A stretch of 64,000 bases of DNA from Betaproteobacteria bacterium (GTDB lineage: Bacteria > Bdellovibrionota_B > Oligoflexia > Silvanigrellales > Silvanigrellaceae), in the NCBI GenBank assembly GCA_016868315.1, contig VGHE01000011.1, positions 1-64,000 of the forward strand. The letters run 5' to 3'. Numbering within the stretch: position 1 is the first letter of the stretch; every line of letters starts with the position of its first letter. The notes beneath the pieces were generated by a model, which was given only the letters and a program-made list of their open reading frames with translations, had not been told where the DNA came from and did not search any database. A program made the translations under genes and the position numbers. Below are positions 17,428 to 26,084 of the stretch, piece after piece.

Positions 17428-18042
17428 TCAATCAACGATGTCTTCGCTGAGCTTCTTGCGAATATCCGTGACGAGACTGCGTACCATTTCCGCCAAATCA
17501 CCTTCAGGAGCGTTCCTCACCGTTTCTCCGATCGGAGCCTTCGCCGGAAGGGTGTCAGATAATTGACGCATGCTCTTAGAAATCGCAATGGAGCGACGAA
17601 TTGCGATGTGGAAGGCATCAAGCTCAAACGGCTTACGCACAACATCCACAACCACAACGTGGGGGAATTGATCGACTGTGGCAGCACCATCAGCGTTGTC
17701 GCCTTCAGTGAGCACAACCGGAACTTGTCGATGATTTGCTGCAACTTTCTTCAAGAAGTCTGCGTTGCTCTTCTTGGCAGGAGCAGCGTCGGCGATGATG
17801 ACTTGAAATTGTCTTTGCTTCAGATGAGCGAGAGCCTCGGCCACACTCCGTGCTGCGTGAACATGGGAAAAATAGCGGTTCAAATGGATCTTAACGAAAC
17901 GCAGAACCTCATCTGACTCGTCCACGACAAGAACGTTGCTGTCACGGTCATAGACCTTCGTTGGTGGTCGACTCATCGGCGGAATGGATTGAAACCCGCC
18001 CCCCCGAGAACCTGGATCCATGTGTTGACGAACAGAAAACAT
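17428..18042 (-). CDS. Single-domain response-regulator protein
   Basis: 204 residues from ATG 18042, which overlaps the upstream stop (TGATG) behind GGAGAG. A receiver domain at about 35-150 keeps the acidic pocket (VVDESDE), the phosphoacceptor Asp in IIADAAP, the switch Thr in VVLTEGD and the Lys in RKPFE, so it should be phosphorylatable. A Pro/Gly-rich lead precedes it and a 50-residue helical tail follows; there is no DNA-binding or enzymatic output domain. It ends a five-gene overlapping operon of exported proteins. It may relay a cytoplasmic signal to that machine, but no histidine kinase is in the window. Confidence 0.88.
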   Translation of the reverse strand: MFSVRQHMDPGSRGGGFQSIPPMSRPPTKVYDRDSNVLVVDESDEVLRFVKIHLNRYFSHVHAARSVAEALAHLKQRQFQVIIADAAPAKKSNADFLKKVAANHRQVPVVLTEGDNADGAATVDQFPHVVVVDVVRKPFELDAFHIAIRRSIAISKSMRQLSDTLPAKAPIGETVRNAPEGDLAEMVRSLVTDIRKKLSEDIVD

Positions 18043-19148
18043 CACTTCTCTCCACCCATTGCTCGCGTCAGCCGCTCTGCCTGCAACCTCAACGGATCAC
18101 GCAAGTCTGAACCCGACAAATAGTCGAACCCAAATTGCCGAGCCTGTTCCTGGCGCCCAGAAAGCAATGCCAACTCTCCGAAAAGAATCAGCCACGCTCG
18201 TTCCAGAGGCCAATCTTGGCGTCCAGCAGAAATCACTTTGGTCGCCTCATCAGCATCACGCCGACGAATCAGACACTGAGCCCAGTTATACGATACAGCA
18301 ACTTGCCGCGATTTCTTCAAATACAATTGCTCTAGAATCTCACAGCCTTGCGTCAAATTATTTTCACCGAACGAAACGAAGGCAGACTCCAACAGCAAAG
18401 CACTGTCGTTGGGAAATTCATTGAGTCCCATGCGCACAGCCGCGCGCGCCTCTTCAACACGCTCGGATATGCGTAAACACTTCGAGCGCAAAGCCCACAA
18501 TGCCCGTCTGGTCTCAACCGGCTCCCATTGCGACGCGGCAGTGCTCAGCTGAGCGCAGAGAGCTGTTGCACCGACATCAAGATAGAGGCCAGAGAAGACG
18601 AGTGCATCTTCACTGTTGCTCCCCTTCTCCGAGAGACTCTCTTGAATTTTCCAAGCGGACTCCGGATGTCCAAGGCGCACAAACGCAACTGCGCGTGCAC
18701 GGCCGATCTCTCTGCAACGTGGAGATGGGCTCGAGGTGCTGTTTGCGCATTCATTCCACTCTGCTTGCGTTTCCAAGAGCAGATCATTCCATCGCTCCGA
18801 ACGCACCAAAAACTCAAATGCAGGAAGCTCCTGTGCGGCCGGCTTCAAAGAAGCACCCTCTGCAACACCGGTGCTCTGCGCTGCACCCAAACCCAAGGCT
18901 TGAGGTGCACTCACGATTTCCTTGAAACGTTCTGCATGCACCACAGCAGGAAATGAGTAGGATTTTTTGACCTGAGCTGCCCGCTCTGCGGAACTCAGCG
19001 CTGTGCCTGACTCTAAAACAACTCCCGAATCGGTCGGTTTTCTCGGAGACGAAACACATCCGACAAAGCAAGAGATACCCATGGTAACGAAAGAATTGCG
19101 AAGTAGTTTGGAACAGCCGTACATCTGCATTGACCCGCGTGAACTCAT
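18042..19148 (-). CDS. TPR-like lipoprotein
   Basis: About 368 residues; ATG 19148 overlaps the upstream stop (TGATG), with GTG 19151 as an equal alternative (GGGAGG upstream). The signal region ends SCFVGC, a lipobox. A flexible 90-residue stretch leads into degenerate TPR-like helical pairs (EEARAAVRMGLNEFPNDSALLLESAFV, GCEILEQLYLKKSRQVAVSYNWAQCL) spanning most of the protein. Operon position between the large TPR protein and the receiver protein suggests it anchors a complex to the outer membrane. Function unknown. Confidence 0.85.
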   Translation of the reverse strand: MSSRGSMQMYGCSKLLRNSFVTMGISCFVGCVSSPRKPTDSGVVLESGTALSSAERAAQVKKSYSFPAVVHAERFKEIVSAPQALGLGAAQSTGVAEGASLKPAAQELPAFEFLVRSERWNDLLLETQAEWNECANSTSSPSPRCREIGRARAVAFVRLGHPESAWKIQESLSEKGSNSEDALVFSGLYLDVGATALCAQLSTAASQWEPVETRRALWALRSKCLRISERVEEARAAVRMGLNEFPNDSALLLESAFVSFGENNLTQGCEILEQLYLKKSRQVAVSYNWAQCLIRRRDADEATKVISAGRQDWPLERAWLILFGELALLSGRQEQARQFGFDYLSGSDLRDPLRLQAERLTRAMGGEK

Positions 19149-22100
19149 CACCGCGATACCTCCCGCTTGACCGAGAGAACATTGGGGCTCTCGAGAACAG
19201 CAAAGCCAGCCTCGGGCGACACCGCCGGCAAGCGCGGTGCGCTCAGTGCCCCACGCCTGAATTCATCTCCCTGCAATTGTACCAGCCGATAAACCGAGCT
19301 GAGCTCCGCAGACGATGCAGCACTCACACGTGCCAGTCCAGACAAAACCCGCGCGTTGAGATCAACAAAGCGCGCTGAGATGTCCCGAGAGCAACTCTTG
19401 TTTTCTGAACCTGAGAGATTGGGTTGCTTTGCGAGCACCGCACAGCCCTTCATTAGGCTCCCGAACAGCTGACCGAGGCGAACTGCGTTCTCCCTAAATT
19501 CCGTAACAGATTGACCAGCAACTAAGCGCTCTGCATCTCTCTCAATTTCACCGCGCCAGAAACTGAACGCCGACCGCGCCACTGAGATCGCATGCAAAGG
19601 CAAAACACCACGCATGGCTGACTCGGTTAACGGCGCTGTGCGACCCGAAATAAAGCCAAGTAAGCGCGCTTCAATTCCGGACGCTGAGAGCTTCCTTGCA
19701 CGGGTTCGTGCATAGAGTTCAACCATCGGAGCAAAGCTCAGAACAGAATTGCTGATGGTCGAGAGTTCCTTGCGTTGCTCAACAGCAAGCGCGGTCAAGC
19801 CATCACTCAAGAGTTCTGCCTTGTCGAAAGCCTCTTCGTGCAGGGCGGCAACGCTCCAATCAAGAACGCTGCGGTATGCAATCGCGCTCTGGCCAGTGCT
19901 CTCACCAACCTTTAAGAGCAAAGCCTTGACCTGCAAAGTCTCCTGCCAAAGCTTCAGTTCTGCAAAAATATTACCAGCACGAACGAGATCTGATGCGGAG
20001 AGCAACAATAGCTCCGGCCGAGCAGATGCGATGGCCAACTCAGACGAGCTCACCCACACGCTGCCGGCAGCAACGAACCGGCCCTGTGCTGCATAGACAA
20101 TTCCTAACCAACGCAGCGTATGAAATTTATCTTGTTCCGAATGTGCAGCGCTCAGCACAATAGACCTAGAGGTCTCGAGGCATTGTTTTTCAAAACCGGA
20201 AGAGCAGAATGCCTTAGCAGACAAGTAAACAAGGTCGCGGCCAAATTCCGAATCACGACCCATCCTTTCACCCGCATCGCGAAGTCGCTCAGCAGCAACA
20301 AGCAAACGACCTTCTTGCTTAAGGCGAGCAGCATCACCGAGCACGTATGCAGCCAAAGAAGCTTCCAAATGCCGCCGAGAGGAATCACTTACTCCAAGAA
20401 TACTGGCAGCGTCGCGATGCATCAGCCACGACAATTTTTCCAGCCCACTGCGGTCAGACTGAAGCGAAAGAAGCCTCACTGCAGCCGAAAAGAAGGCTAA
20501 GCGCTCCATCTGGGACGACTCACCGCGATCGCTGTATGATGCATACAACCGCGTGAGCAATTCCTCGCTGTTTGCGAGAAAACTGAACTCGATTGAGTCG
20601 TTGAGTGCATCGAGTGCGATGCGGCGAACTTCAGGTGCACCAGCTGAAAATGCAAGTGTATCGAGCACCTCGGCTAAATATCTTTTCCACGCCTGTAAGT
20701 CCTTCGTGTTCTCTTTCCAAACGAGCTGATACATTTCCAGCCGAGCTGTGCGGATCTCTTCCATGTCAGTCTTCGACAGTCGACACTCGCTCAGAAGCGC
20801 AAAAATCTTTTCACTAAAAACGACGTGCTGGGCAGTAGAAAGAACCCGATGCGCAACTTTAAGGGTCGCTGTAGACTTGCAAAATTCAACATTCTCGCGC
20901 GCAATTGCATCAGAAACTCTGAAAAACTGAAGTGCCTTGGTCGAGGACATCTTCCCTGATGACTGTGCGGCGCGGAAGGAAATGACATCCTTCGCCCATG
21001 CGACCACCCTGTCGCTGCGGCGCTGATCGCGTTTGGGATCCCTAGACAGTGTGCGTGCAAATTGACCATTCACTTGAAGCGCAAGCACTCCGCGCTCCTT
21101 GAAATCAATCTGGCGCTCGATCAACCCTTGCTTTTCGGCTGCATCGGCCGCTGCAGAATAGAAATCGTCGGCAGCAGATGTTCCTGCAAGCGATGGCTCA
21201 AGGACGTCACTCCAGCGCATCGCCAAGTTATCGTTGTCCCGCTGAAGTAAATATCGAATAGATTTGGAGAGCCCCGCGGCAACCCAAGGAGTCTGTGCCG
21301 CCAAGCGCTGCCAGTGGGAAGCAGGAAGGGGCGCATCAACCTCGCTCAGGGCAACGCCCAACATTGTTGCGAGATCAGCTGCAAGCAATGGATTGACGGA
21401 AAGTGTGTCTGAGCCTGGATCGCGTGTGAACTGGGTCAGATGCGCCAGGACATCGGCATAGCGTGTCAACCGAAAAGCAACCCAGGCAGACCGAAGGTCG
21501 AGGTACACACCTTGTGGAGCCTTTCCCTTTGATTTGCTTCCATAGCATTCACGTGCAAGTCCATAAAGTTCGGCTGCATTCGAGAACTCTCGCTGCTGAA
21601 ATGAAACATCTGCAGCAACAACCTTTGCCAGACATGCCGCTGTGGTCGACGCCAAGCGCGCTTGACCCGACATGGCCACGATCTTCGCGCTCATCCGAAT
21701 GGCCTGATCGAATGCGCCGGAGACGAGCAAATCGGCAGTGAACATCACAGCAACTTCCAATGCCTGCTCTGATGCTGGTGATATCTGTTGAGCCAAAAGG
21801 GTAGCGCGCTGCAACGCATTGCGGCGCTCTTGCCCAGCGGAACGAGCCGAAATAAACAGGGCAGCCTTCAATGCGGAATCATCCGCAGGTCCCGAATATG
21901 CAAGAGCAGACAATTTCTTTCTCAGATCTGAACTCATCTCAGATTCGCGGCGGGATAACTCGTCGAGAAGGGAATCCTGTGCTGACAAGCGACGCGATAG
22001 CTCACTTGCATTCTTCTTTGCCATCTCCTCTGCCCAAACATCGTAGTTATCTCGGAGCAGGGATAAGGACAGATCGCGTGCCGATTGCGACTCAAGCTCA

Positions 22101-22231
22101 ACAACTTTGCGCGCGCTGCCCTGTGCGAAGGCAGCTCCTCCAGCCAACGTCGATCCGACTGCAACAAAGACTGGTACGAGATAGGCAATGCGTAAAAGAG
22201 CTCGCGGGAGGGCAAATCTCAAGCAGTTCAC
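19148..22231 (-). CDS. Large exported helical-repeat (TPR-like) protein
   Basis: 1027 residues from GTG 22231. The GTG overlaps the upstream stop (GTGA) and has GGAGGG 8 bases before it, better than the TTG 15 bases further up. Signal peptide with cut after GGAAFA. The mature chain is almost wholly alpha-helical, with many paired helices rich in Ala/Leu and the look of degenerate TPR (SNAAELYGLARECYG, GIVYAAQGRFVAAGSVW, ERLRDAGERMG). Few cysteines. Size, export and repeats suggest a periplasmic scaffold, formally comparable to GltD/AgmU of the Myxococcus gliding machine; that comparison is by architecture only. Confidence 0.85.
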   Translation of the reverse strand: MNCLRFALPRALLRIAYLVPVFVAVGSTLAGGAAFAQGSARKVVELESQSARDLSLSLLRDNYDVWAEEMAKKNASELSRRLSAQDSLLDELSRRESEMSSDLRKKLSALAYSGPADDSALKAALFISARSAGQERRNALQRATLLAQQISPASEQALEVAVMFTADLLVSGAFDQAIRMSAKIVAMSGQARLASTTAACLAKVVAADVSFQQREFSNAAELYGLARECYGSKSKGKAPQGVYLDLRSAWVAFRLTRYADVLAHLTQFTRDPGSDTLSVNPLLAADLATMLGVALSEVDAPLPASHWQRLAAQTPWVAAGLSKSIRYLLQRDNDNLAMRWSDVLEPSLAGTSAADDFYSAAADAAEKQGLIERQIDFKERGVLALQVNGQFARTLSRDPKRDQRRSDRVVAWAKDVISFRAAQSSGKMSSTKALQFFRVSDAIARENVEFCKSTATLKVAHRVLSTAQHVVFSEKIFALLSECRLSKTDMEEIRTARLEMYQLVWKENTKDLQAWKRYLAEVLDTLAFSAGAPEVRRIALDALNDSIEFSFLANSEELLTRLYASYSDRGESSQMERLAFFSAAVRLLSLQSDRSGLEKLSWLMHRDAASILGVSDSSRRHLEASLAAYVLGDAARLKQEGRLLVAAERLRDAGERMGRDSEFGRDLVYLSAKAFCSSGFEKQCLETSRSIVLSAAHSEQDKFHTLRWLGIVYAAQGRFVAAGSVWVSSSELAIASARPELLLLSASDLVRAGNIFAELKLWQETLQVKALLLKVGESTGQSAIAYRSVLDWSVAALHEEAFDKAELLSDGLTALAVEQRKELSTISNSVLSFAPMVELYARTRARKLSASGIEARLLGFISGRTAPLTESAMRGVLPLHAISVARSAFSFWRGEIERDAERLVAGQSVTEFRENAVRLGQLFGSLMKGCAVLAKQPNLSGSENKSCSRDISARFVDLNARVLSGLARVSAASSAELSSVYRLVQLQGDEFRRGALSAPRLPAVSPEAGFAVLESPNVLSVKREVSR

Positions 22232-24171
22232 TGCGCAACCCTCCAATCTAGATTCTCACTCCGCAACCTGCGCAGCAGCTCAAGACGTGCTCTGGTTGCA
22301 CGCGCAGACTCACGCTCTTGTGCGACATCGTCTCTGAGCGAAGCCTCGGCGAGACTCACTTTCAATTCAATTTCCCTGGATTTCGCAATGAGATTCGAAT
22401 CAATCGCAACTATCGTCCGCATCAGAGCAGGCCTCAATTCAGTGGCCGAAGAACGCATGATGCTCGAAATTTCTGAGCTCAGCTTCCCAAGCTCGGTCTG
22501 CAGCGGATTGAGCTCTTTAACAATCCGCTCACCAACTGCCTTGCGTGCAGCCATACTGCGGTAGCTCTCCGATTCAATTCTATTCACAAGTGCATCCGCG
22601 TCATCGAGGAAAAGAATCATGGCGTTCAAAAACGCTGCATCAGTCGGTTTGTTGCTCTCGCCCATGAGTGTCCGGAAGTCTTTTAGCGACTTCTTTACCT
22701 GTGCATTTAGCCGAATGAGCGCTCTGAAGTCCTTCTGCACATTTGGCTGAAGGACAACTGTCATCTTAAAGAATTCAAGCAATAGCTCGCGCTTCTGATT
22801 TTCGAGTTCCTTCATCTCGGCTCGTACATTACTAATATTGCGGGAATCCGAGGCATCTAATGAGCTCACTAAATAGTAACTTGCAAGCAGTGCATGTGCC
22901 CTTCTCATTCGCTTCTCAATATCGGTCATGCGACTCTGGACTGTTTGCACAGCTTGAAGGTCGCGCTCGAAAAGGCTGTCATTAAAAGCTGCAGCTAATG
23001 GCGAGGGCAGCAAGACCATGCGTTGCTCGAGAGCCTCAAGATTTTCCCAAGCCCACTCAAACCGCTTGTCTTCTCTGAGCTGCGAAAAAGCTCGCGCAAG
23101 AACGGCTGTCACTTCATAGAGCACGAGTCGCGAACGAACAAAAGCAAGCTCTTGGTCTGCCTCAACCTGCATGGTTTGGGGTGATGAGTTTGCTATCCAG
23201 TGCTCCATCAGCATCTGCAGGGCTCCTTGCCGCATCAGCAGCTCAACCCCAGAAGTCATTCCAGAAATTAGATTTATGATTGCCTTCCACTCTTTATTAC
23301 CGGAATCGTAACGTCGCACGAGTTGATCAAGGCGATAGAAGTCGAAAATTTCCGGCTCTCGTCGTTCAAATATTTTTGCAACGCTTGAGAGCTCTTCTCG
23401 TTCCTGTTCAAGCTGCCAACTGCGATACTTTAACTCTCGAAGCACTGCCTCAGGGGTAGCTTTCATCGCTTCGCTTCCATCCTGACGCTTTCGTCCAAGA
23501 GCCTGCTCGAGTCTTTGCCCGACCTCGGCAAAAATCTCTTCGCCTCGATGCATTTCAGCTGCGTTCGCGAACAAATATTGCCTTTTTTGTGAATCCTTCT
23601 CTGCCAGGAGATCAACGACAGATTCAAAGATTGCGAGGCGCCTCATGACCCATTCGAGCCCATTTCGATTCGCATCGTCTCGCGCATCTTTCAGAATTCG
23701 CTTTGCAATCGAGGCATCTCCCAAACTTGCGGCAGAGCCAGCAAGAACAAGGGCATCCTGCCAAGACAGAGGCTGAGGCTGCGCCTTCAGATTCTCTATA
23801 GCAATCAGAAGTCGAGTGGTCTCAAGTGGTGATAACTTCTCCTGCAGTATCACTGCCAGGTATTCCAAACATTTCTTTTTTTCACCCAGCTGAAATTTTT
23901 GGCGCAGCGCACATTCCACAGCGCCAATAGAAGTCGAATTGAATTTGCTCGCGCCTAACGACGACTTTATTCCAACGGGTGATTGCTGCATTGACATAAA
24001 ATGCTGAATGCGTGATCGTGACTCGACCCAGAGTGAAGGATCAGCAGAAAAGGCAGTCGATGCAAAAGCAAGGCTCGTAAAAATCAGGGAGGAGCAGACA
24101 ACCGGCCTGTGAGCAGACGCCGCTGTCACTGCGATGATGTGCCAGATTTTCCCTACGGCCGCGAAGATCAC
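22228..24171 (-). CDS. Exported all-helical protein of unknown function
   Basis: 647 residues from GTG 24171, which overlaps the upstream stop (GTGA) and follows GGAG at 5 bases. The N-terminus carries a long hydrophobic segment ending AFASTAFSA, a signal peptide with an extended n-region. The rest is strongly helical and charged with coiled-coil-like stretches (about 430-490 and 560-645: AEMKELENQKRELLLEF, ARATRARLELLRRLRSE). Two cysteines near 88 and 100 may pair. No family recognised. It is coupled on both sides and overlaps the TPR gene by 4 bases. Confidence 0.83.
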   Translation of the reverse strand: MIFAAVGKIWHIIAVTAASAHRPVVCSSLIFTSLAFASTAFSADPSLWVESRSRIQHFMSMQQSPVGIKSSLGASKFNSTSIGAVECALRQKFQLGEKKKCLEYLAVILQEKLSPLETTRLLIAIENLKAQPQPLSWQDALVLAGSAASLGDASIAKRILKDARDDANRNGLEWVMRRLAIFESVVDLLAEKDSQKRQYLFANAAEMHRGEEIFAEVGQRLEQALGRKRQDGSEAMKATPEAVLRELKYRSWQLEQEREELSSVAKIFERREPEIFDFYRLDQLVRRYDSGNKEWKAIINLISGMTSGVELLMRQGALQMLMEHWIANSSPQTMQVEADQELAFVRSRLVLYEVTAVLARAFSQLREDKRFEWAWENLEALEQRMVLLPSPLAAAFNDSLFERDLQAVQTVQSRMTDIEKRMRRAHALLASYYLVSSLDASDSRNISNVRAEMKELENQKRELLLEFFKMTVVLQPNVQKDFRALIRLNAQVKKSLKDFRTLMGESNKPTDAAFLNAMILFLDDADALVNRIESESYRSMAARKAVGERIVKELNPLQTELGKLSSEISSIMRSSATELRPALMRTIVAIDSNLIAKSREIELKVSLAEASLRDDVAQERESARATRARLELLRRLRSENLDWRVAQ

Positions 24172-24857
24172 AGTTTCTCCAAAACTTTCCTGTTTTGTTG
24201 GGATGTCTCAGCTGAGACTTCCTTTCCAAATTTTAGTCTCAAACCATCGGCGCCATTCTCTAATTCAACTCGTTGCAGCTGCCGCGCACCCGCCTCGGCA
24301 TTCACCTCAATGGCAAGCGTTTTCTCCAGGGTCTGCCATGCTGCAGTTGCAGAATTGGAAATGCGTTCGTCCATAGGGGCAGCCAGGAATTGAACACGCA
24401 TTAGATATGTGCCCTCTGGCAAACGCCCCAGAAAAAGCGGCAGAGGACTTTTTGGCGCAACAATCAGGGCGCTCTGTGTGTAGGAAAATGGTCTACCATC
24501 GATCGAAAGACGAACGTGGCTGACAGCCACACTCCGTGTTGCGGACGCTTGTTCAATAGCGTCTGCAAGTTTCATCTCGAGCTTATATTCAACCGACTTC
24601 TCATTAATCTTTCCGAGAAGCTGTGCTTGTGATTCTGCAATACGCTGTTCAATTTCCCGGATGCGACTCTCGAGTGCTGCAGCACGACTCGACAATTTCT
24701 TTATTTCAGCTGGTGTTTCATCAACACTGCCTTCGACGACAAGATCATTAGCCAATGCCGACGCACTGAGCATCAACCCGATAAAGCACAGCAATAAGCG
24801 AACGGATTTACGTGTAACATCAACCGCACGCCCCAGGGGGAATTGTGTCCGTTTCAT
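24168..24857 (-). CDS. Exported coiled-coil protein with beta C-domain
   Basis: 229 residues. Signal peptide with cut after ASALA. A coiled coil at about 50-85 (LSSRAAALESRIREIEQRIAESQAQL) leads to a small beta domain that includes VRLSIDGRPFSYTQ, LPLFLGRLPEGTYLMRVQF and a C-terminal strand region. The latter pattern looks like a domain that presents a surface hairpin and may bind a partner. First gene of the overlapping five-gene set; 89 bases separate it from dus upstream. Function unknown. Confidence 0.84.
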   Translation of the reverse strand: MKRTQFPLGRAVDVTRKSVRLLLCFIGLMLSASALANDLVVEGSVDETPAEIKKLSSRAAALESRIREIEQRIAESQAQLLGKINEKSVEYKLEMKLADAIEQASATRSVAVSHVRLSIDGRPFSYTQSALIVAPKSPLPLFLGRLPEGTYLMRVQFLAAPMDERISNSATAAWQTLEKTLAIEVNAEAGARQLQRVELENGADGLRLKFGKEVSAETSQQNRKVLEKL

Positions 24858-24890
24858 TGTTCTCTGCCCAATTTGAAAGATTGGCTGTTC

Positions 24891-24918
24891 CTGACAGGAT
24901 CGTTACATGCACTGACAG
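24891..24918 (-). promoter_or_regulatory. Two direct repeats upstream of the five-gene envelope operon
   Basis: CTGACAG occurs at 24891-24897 and 24912-24918, 21 bases apart (two helical turns), in the 89-base gap between dus and the first operon gene. On the coding strand they read CTGTCAG. I see no convincing -35/-10 pair beside them. They could bind a regulator that lets this operon be controlled separately from the upstream genes; low certainty. Confidence 0.3.
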
Positions 24919-24946
24919 AACTGCAACGAGCAGAGATTGCCCAACG

Positions 24947-26071
24947 CTAGAGGAATTTGACCCGCTGGTAGGATGGATTTTCGAAGCGACGCCCAAAGTC
25001 CTCAATGGAATCGCGCAGCTCCGCACAGCTCTTGGCCTTTGTGCACATCTTCCAAAAAGAGTGTCCGAACTGATACCACCGCGAGCCCGTTGCTGCAAAA
25101 AATCTAAACTTTTCAAGCACATATTCCTCCTTGGGGAAGAACTGCTGCATCAGGACCAGGAGCTTGAGGCAAGCGTTGATATACTCGCGCCCTTCTTCCT
25201 CAGGCGTCCACGGACACTTTTCATGCTCTCGTCCGAAGGGTGCCACTGTGTTCCCCGTGAGCTCAGCAATCTGCCACATGATCCAGGGGCGAGCTGTCGC
25301 GGCGCGTGCGATCATAGCACCATCAGCTGAAAATTCCGTGAGCATACGCAAAGCGTCATGCGCCGTTTGGATGTCTCCGTTGGCTACAACTGGTATTTTT
25401 CGCACACGGGCGACTTCTCTTACCAAATCCCAATTCGCTACACCTTTGTGTTGCTGAGCGCGCGGACGCGGGTGAATAGTGAGCCAGTCAGCTCCGGCCG
25501 ACTCCAAAGCGGCAGTGAATTGCAGAAGGTAGTCGAGCTGCTCACTTTCGCCCGCACTACCGCGTAGCTTAACACTCACAGGTTTATCGGAACTGCGCTT
25601 CGTCCACTCCACAACCTGCGCTGCATAGCCGGGATCACCCATGAGCCGAACGCCCCAGTTGTGCTTCAGCGTATGTGAAACCGGACATCCCATATTGATG
25701 TCAAACCCCCAGGGGTTGGTCTGCGCGAGCTTCTTCACGCTGGGGGCAATGTATTGCTCCTCATTGCCAAGCAACTGTGGAACAAAGAAAGCCTCCTCGG
25801 GAGCGGTTTTGAGTTCATTGGTTGTTTCGAGTTTTTCATCGGGTATGCGACGTGTAGAAAGCATCTCGGTGAAGCGCAGTGGATTTAGACCAACGGGCGT
25901 GTACGAACGCACAAGTTCGCGAAAAGCAACGTTGCTCAGACCCACCATGGGTGCCACCATGAAGGGAAATTCAAGTCCTAGAATTGACAAGCGTGTGCGC
26001 GGCAGAGGAATGACCTTGCCCGATTCAGCGTGTGAACCTGACTGTACGTCAGTGGGAGACGGAATACTCAT
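24947..26071 (-). CDS. dus: tRNA-dihydrouridine synthase
   Basis: 374 residues from ATG 26071, 13 bases after the Omp85 stop. A flavin-dependent TIM barrel that reduces uridines in tRNA. Present are APMVGLSNVAFR (FMN phosphate side), DINMGCPVSHTLKHNWG with the catalytic Cys, and NGDI plus GAMIARAA of the phosphate site. The usual HGRTR motif reads HPRPR, a noticeable variation at a residue pair near the flavin and substrate. It is longer than typical Dus proteins (310-350) with a C-terminal helical domain. Which Dus subtype it is I cannot say. Confidence 0.92.
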   Translation of the reverse strand: MSIPSPTDVQSGSHAESGKVIPLPRTRLSILGLEFPFMVAPMVGLSNVAFRELVRSYTPVGLNPLRFTEMLSTRRIPDEKLETTNELKTAPEEAFFVPQLLGNEEQYIAPSVKKLAQTNPWGFDINMGCPVSHTLKHNWGVRLMGDPGYAAQVVEWTKRSSDKPVSVKLRGSAGESEQLDYLLQFTAALESAGADWLTIHPRPRAQQHKGVANWDLVREVARVRKIPVVANGDIQTAHDALRMLTEFSADGAMIARAATARPWIMWQIAELTGNTVAPFGREHEKCPWTPEEEGREYINACLKLLVLMQQFFPKEEYVLEKFRFFAATGSRWYQFGHSFWKMCTKAKSCAELRDSIEDFGRRFENPSYQRVKFL

Positions 26072-26084
26072 GTGTTGCGCCCGC

